Below, one piece after another: positions 52,190-64,000 of a DNA stretch of 64,000 nt (positions are counted from its first letter, which is position 1; each line of letters starts with the position of its first letter). The translations under genes were made by a program, and so were the position numbers. The notes under the pieces were generated by a model that made no database searches, was not told the DNA's origin, and saw only the letters and a list, made by a program, of their open reading frames with translations. This DNA comes from Maylandia zebra (taxonomy: Eukaryota > Chordata > Actinopteri > Cichliformes > Cichlidae): the NCBI RefSeq assembly GCF_041146795.1, contig NC_135173.1, positions 57,836,865-57,900,864 of the forward strand, given 5' to 3'.

Positions 52190-52631
52190 GCACATTGTTG
52201 TTTTATCAAGCAGAAAGAGGACACATAAAATCATCAAAAAGAAAAAAAATGAACACACATTGTTGCCAAAATAAAACTTGCACACAGACTAATGCAAGTT
52301 CACTGAGAAGAGATCACTTGGAAGAATTGAGCATGATTTACTGAGATATTGAAAAATAATGGATTTCATAATTAGACTCATGACCCATCATGGCAGACCA
52401 GAATCTCAGCAGTCATAGGATTTAGGACGCCATAGATTAATGATGTCAGCACTGAGAGTGACAGTGTGGGAAAATGTCAGTAAAAAACATGGCACAAAAA
52501 CAGAAAACCAAATAAAAAGTGGGTTGAAAATTGGGTTGCAGATGTGCAGCAACTGTAAGGAAAGCAGCCAAAATTGTGTGCCCTACATAAGCATAAGCAG
52601 GGTATGAGTTGAGCCATCGGCCATAATATTA

Positions 52632-52664
<33 letters not shown>

Positions 52665-53280
52665 AATTCATTTCCCTCTCGCCCTTGCGGGGGTCTTTAC
52701 CCCTACTTAAAGCTCGGTTCCTCTACCAGATTCCTGGGACCTTGAGGTTCCTGCATCTTTGCTGTTCCAAAGACTGAAGTCTTCTGGACAGAGAGTCTTC
52801 TGGGATCTGCTGGATCTTAATCAAATAAAACAAGCTGCACTGAAGTTTACCCATACCCATGCAGCTTATTAGCTGACAGTGCATTGGGAGGACAGTACTT
52901 GTGTACAAAACTCTAAGGTTTATACTGGGAGATCTAGTTTCTCTTGGTATTGGCTACAGTGAGTCTAGTTTAACTACCTATCCACATAGGATTTTCTCAC
53001 TAAATTTTATCCATGGGATTTTTGTAATGTGCAAATATTGAATCCTCTAACTCAGGGCATGGCTGCTGCTGTACATAGCTCTCATGGTCACAGAAGTGGA
53101 ACAAGAGATCATTTTCAAATATCAAGGTCAAACTGGACAGTGATATTGGAGCCTTGGTGGTCATGGTTAATCATGGCTCAGCAGAAAGCATACTATACGT
53201 CCATTGGCTTATAATTATTTCTTTCTGAACTTTTGATTGGCTCCGACCTTCTAATCCCACATGACGGGGTGGAGCCTTGT
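52190..53280. other. Intergenic spacer between rasgrf2 and ckmt2
   Basis: No gene. A (CT)n tract lies at about 52634-52664. An open frame at 53029-53214 shows no similarity that I recognise. Confidence 0.55.
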
Positions 53281-53281
53281 G

Positions 53282-53346
53282 TAAGAGGAGAGTGAAAAGC
53301 TGTTTAACAAGAGACCCTGAGCAAGAAGGCAGCAGCTTTTCTACAG
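53282..53346 (+). promoter_or_regulatory. ckmt2: Possible non-coding first exon of ckmt2
   Basis: The purine-rich run TGAGCAAGAAGGCAGCAGC ends CTACAG at a consensus-like GTACTG donor (53347). It is preceded by an ATTGG (inverted CCAAT) at about 53235 and a CACATG E-box near 53259, fitting a muscle gene promoter. The coding exon 1 has an acceptor (CTAGCAG) four bases before its ATG, so an upstream non-coding exon must exist. This is an inference without transcript support. Confidence 0.35.
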
Positions 53347-53349
53347 GTA

Positions 53350-54880
53350 CTGTATCTCCTTTCTCTTATTTCTCCTACAGAAAGCCTTCATTTGCTTCCA
53401 ATACTTGGGAAAATTATTGAGCTGGTTGTAGAGCTAGTATTAAAGATCCAGGCTGTATACAAAAAAATTGCATGCTTTTGACATTCAAAATGAATGTGAA
53501 GTTTAAAAGCTATGGACAAGGAAAGCAGGTGGAAGGTGAAGCAGGATTTGATGATGATTTCAAGGTGATATGTAAGCAAACAACAGGAAGAAACGTAGAA
53601 AATCAAACAGAGAGTAGGTGCTTTTTTTTTTTACATGAAAAGTTTCCAGTTAAAAGGTCACAGCAACCAGGGGAGGGGACAGTGATCTTAGAGCATCTGT
53701 AAGATCTCATAATTTTCAGTGTTGGTTAGTAGAGGTGGTTTCTCACAGGCTGATCTCTAGAAAGAACTCTTGCACTCTCTTTCCACCTGTTTTTCATCCT
53801 GATACATCAGCTCTCCTGTACACTTCACCTTCCAACTGCCTTGTTTCCATCTGTCTGTCCCACTGCCTTATGAGGTTCTGGTCTTATGACCAGTTCTGAA
53901 TGTCACCGTCTGAGCCAGGCATGGCTTGGATCTTGACACTGAATCCTGGCAGTGCAACCGCCTTCCACCAATCTATAAATACTACGCCCATTGACCCACA
54001 GAGTGAACTGCCTTTAACCTACACAGAGAAAGGAAAAGCCTTAGAGTGGGACAAACGGAGCTCATAAAAATCATGCGACTAACTGAGTGACTTTTAATTT
54101 CAGGTCTGACTCTGATTAATAGGACTAACAACGACCTCACAGCTCCCCTCTATATAAAGACACACTCTCATGGACACAATCCACAGAGGATAAGCTAAAA
54201 TTTGACCTTCCAGGCCAGGTCCATGAAACTAAATGAATTGCTTTTGTGGGACATTTCGACAAAATTAACAAGAATGATTATTAAAGCCATTTCTTTTTGA
54301 ATAAATGTCGCATTTTTTGTTAGCTTACGGCTGACTTCTCACTGTTCAATAGCAAAGCATTAGTGTCATATGAAACCTGCCATTCTGTGTCATATGAAAC
54401 CTGCCATTCAGACTGCGATAATAACACTAAGAGTGTTTGCCAGAGCCTCCCATGGTCTAAGCTTGATATAATATTGAATAAAACTTTTCATGGGTGAAAG
54501 GTCATTAGATAAGAGCAAGTTAGGCCTAGATTGTTCTGGGTATCCTACCTTAATCTTTAGAACTCTCACTACAATCACATCCCAATCCTCAGCCCTAACC
54601 CTGACCTGATCCTTTTTTGGATTTTTTTCGCAGTTTTATTCTACACCCCAAAACTATAACATCATGATAATGTGATTGGTCACTTGCAATGCTGAATTTA
54701 CAGCAACATTTATTATGATGATCCAGGGACACCACAACATGAGGATACTAGATACACATCAGGTGTCCATTTCCACTTTGCCTGTACGTGTATATGTTAG
54801 CACCATTCACAAGTCATCAACAAAACCTTGCTTTTGTGTTTTTATATGTAGTCCTTTTGCTACTGAAAACCCAGCTAGCA
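53350..54880. other. Presumed ckmt2 first intron
   Basis: AT-rich DNA with a 24-bp tandem duplication at 54363-54410. No coding sequence; the open frame at 54676-55032 only overlaps coding exon 1 at its end and its upstream part is not conserved. Confidence 0.5.
54363..54410. repeat. 24-bp tandem duplication
   Basis: GTGTCATATGAAACCTGCCA plus TTCT at 54363-54386 is repeated at 54387-54410 with one final-base difference. Confidence 0.9.
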
Positions 54881-54885
54881 GAAAA

Positions 54886-61950
<7,065 letters not shown>

Positions 61951-62161
61951 AAACTGAACTCCTCAGTTTCCTCGGTGACCTGATCAGTCCTCCCTCTCAA
62001 ACTGAGCCTGCTAGAGCACCTGAGAGGGACTCCCATCAGCGAGGAGAAAGCATTCTCTTTAAGTTTCCAAGACAGAGTGCATTTCTTTAAGATAAATCAT
62101 CTTAGACGTGTTCTTTAGAGGAAAACTCTACCTCAAGAAAATTGTAACCCCAAGTTCAATG

Positions 62162-62239
62162 AATAAACACTATACAACATTTTATTGCTTTCATTTTGTT
62201 TTTTGCTATTGTTGTTTTTCACTTTGGCTGAGCAATAAA
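62162..62239 (+). promoter_or_regulatory. ckmt2: Polyadenylation signals of ckmt2
   Basis: AATAAA at 62162-62167 and again at 62234-62239, 212 and 284 bases after the stop, each followed by T/G-rich sequence. Alternative short 3' ends are likely. Confidence 0.75.
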
Positions 62240-62347
62240 GTGTAGAAAGTGGTTCAGAATTCTTTCACTGAAGCACGGTCTGTTGTTTGTATGAAGATAA
62301 TGTCAGTTTTGTAGTTATTAGATGTCAGTTTATTTTCCTATCATCAT

Positions 62348-63170
62348 CAGCCACTTTATTAGGTAAACCATGCTGGTGCTGGGTTGGAAACCCTTTTGTC
62401 TTCAGAACTGTCTTAATTATTAGTGGCTGAGATTCAAAAAGGTGCTAGAAACATTCCTGAGATTTTGGTTCATACTGTCATGATAGCGTCAACCAGTTGC
62501 TGCAGATTTTCCAGTTGCACGTGATGGTTATAAAGGAATGGACATGGTCAGCAATAATACTCAGGTAGGCTAATAGTGCTCTGTTGGTACTTACGGGTCC
62601 AAAATGTACCAAGAAAATACCCTGCGCACCATTTCACCACCACGATCATCCTGAAACATTGACACAGTATGGATCCATGCTTTTATGTTCATGCCGATTC
62701 TGACCCTACCATCTGAACATCACAGTAGAAATAAAGATTTTTCCTGTCCTCTGCTGGCCAATTTTGGTGAGCTTGTGCACATTGTAGCCTCAGTGTCCTC
62801 TTCTTAGCTGACAGGAGCGCCATCTGGTATGGTCTTCTAATTCTGTAGCCTATCAGCTTCAACGCTTAACATTCAAAGTTGGTGTCGCTGTAACAAGTAG
62901 TTATTTGAGCTACTGCCACCTTTCTAGTGGCTCAAAGTAGTCTGGTCCCTTTCCTCTGACCTCTAAAAATCTATAAGTTAACTGAATACGCTCTCCTTTC
63001 CTAACCATTATCTAAACCGTAGAGATGGTTGCGCAGGAAAATCCCAGTAGATGTGCAGTTTTTGAAATCCTTAGATGAGCCCATCTATAGCATCAACAAC
63101 CATGACATTATCAAAGTAATGTCAATCGCCTTTCTTTACCTCTCCAAAGCTGGACCCAGCTGTAAATCTG
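62348..63170 (-). mobile_element. Tc1-like transposon, internally deleted
   Basis: Minus-strand copy starting at its inverted end CACTTTATTAGGTAAACCAT. Matching landmarks in order are CTTCAGAACTGTCTTAATTA, CCATCTGGTATGGTCTTCTA, CTTTCCTCTGACCTCT and GAAAATCCCAGTAGATGTGC. The transposase is disrupted throughout and the far inverted end is missing. Confidence 0.65.
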
Positions 63171-64000
63171 GTAAGGATTATGCCTAAAAATCCCACTACA
63201 GGAATAGGAAAGATCCTGCATATGCCTCTGTATTTCCTACTGGCTTCTCACATTTGTAAGCATCAGTAATTTTGTATCTTGTTTTTACATCAGTAATAAT
63301 GGATCTGTTCACTGACAACATGCACTTTACAAAGGGGCCAACAGAGGTGGAAGAAGTTTAATAATATTTCTAAAGATACAAAAATGATTCAATGACTTGA
63401 ATGTTGTTGCATTTTCAGAAGTTTCTTTGCTCCTGTGTGAATTTTGCATGAGCAACAAATTTAAATTCTGCCACTGCCACGGGTGATTTTACAGATCACG
63501 GTGTATCCTAGGGGGAAAACGACTGAAAGGAGTAGACGACAAATATAACCCACAGCATAAATGCCGTCAAGATTTGAAACAATGCTTAAAAATCTGTAAA
63601 CAGGTGTGCATAAGCTAATGATTAATCTAAGAACACATTCAGCATTAAAGTAAGCAGAACAGCACTTTTCAGAGATTTCACTTTCGACGATGCCACCTCA
63701 GAAAATTTTATTTTTTCTAAAAAGGAAAGAAAAAAAAAATCAGTAGAAAGAAGTCAAAAACAACCAAAAGGTGACACTTTGAGGCCAGAGCCTGCCTGTG
63801 CACCAAAAAGTCCTGCTTTTCTTTTTGGCAAAGTGAAAGAGCAACACAAGCCTCTATTAAAGAGTGGTTGGACAGTGCTAAACAATGCAGGTTTGGAGAA
63901 CAGGCCATCTCTGTGAAATAAGGGGATAAGAACAGAGAGTCAGGCTGGGTTCTTTGAACAGGAAACAAAAAGGAAGTCTAAGAGGCGGATCGTCAGTCCA
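63170..64000. other. Downstream flank, no gene recognised
   Basis: AT-rich DNA. The minus-strand frame at 63717-63968 ends in a Phe-rich stretch encoded by a poly(A) run and has no family resemblance. The next vertebrate neighbour in this synteny block (ZCCHC9 in human) is not visible. Confidence 0.5.

Noticed and set aside
63717..63968. Third gene at the right edge
   Set aside because: The frame ends in a Phe run from poly(A) and has no resemblance to the expected synteny neighbour.

Overview
The window is vertebrate nuclear DNA, almost certainly from a ray-finned (teleost) fish. Two intact, spliced, plus-strand genes account for nearly all real coding sequence. The first is a Ras guanine-nucleotide exchange factor orthologous to RASGRF2 (27 coding exons, 1741-50953; the joined exons give 1275 codons plus stop). 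The second is sarcomeric mitochondrial creatine kinase, orthologous to CKMT2 (9 coding exons, 54886-61950; 415 codons plus stop). I placed exons by reading each for family similarity and then requiring AG/GT borders and a continuous reading phase; every junction closes in frame. RASGRF2 and CKMT2 are also neighbours in the same order in human and other vertebrates, so this is conserved synteny. The assignment to a spiny-rayed fish rests on the repeat families and is an inference.

Layout. 1-1740: upstream DNA with a Tc1-like scrap, a CA tract and a CpG-containing presumed first-exon/promoter region. 1741-50953: rasgrf2. Exons encode in order PH, coiled coil, IQ, DH, PH, REM (Ras-GEF N), a Ser/Pro-rich linker and the CDC25 catalytic domain. 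50954 to about 52190: 3' UTR with a 97-base GT tract, a perfect hairpin and clustered AATAAA signals. 52190-54885: spacer with a possible non-coding first exon of ckmt2. 54886-61950: ckmt2. 61951-64000: its 3' end and a decayed Tc1-like copy; no third gene is visible.

Most of the length is intron, and the introns are packed with mobile DNA: a hAT element with an 8-bp target duplication that itself contains another inverted-repeat element; a second hAT element with an 8-bp duplication; two piggyBac derivatives, one folded into an inverted repeat with arms of about 650 bp; a PIF/Harbinger element with both of its genes in remnant form and a SINE in an intron of one of them; a 2.6-kb GC-rich retroposon with a perfect 19-bp target duplication; L2-like and RTE-like LINE 3' pieces; several tRNA-derived SINEs; many Tc1-like fragments; and hAT MITEs.

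The two genes are functionally independent as far as the sequence shows: one is a calcium/calmodulin-linked Ras/Rac activator, the other an energy-buffering enzyme of the mitochondrial intermembrane space. I found no new multi-gene system. The most unusual structure is the long piggyBac palindrome in rasgrf2 intron 2, which would be transcribed as a long double-stranded hairpin carrying transposase sequence.
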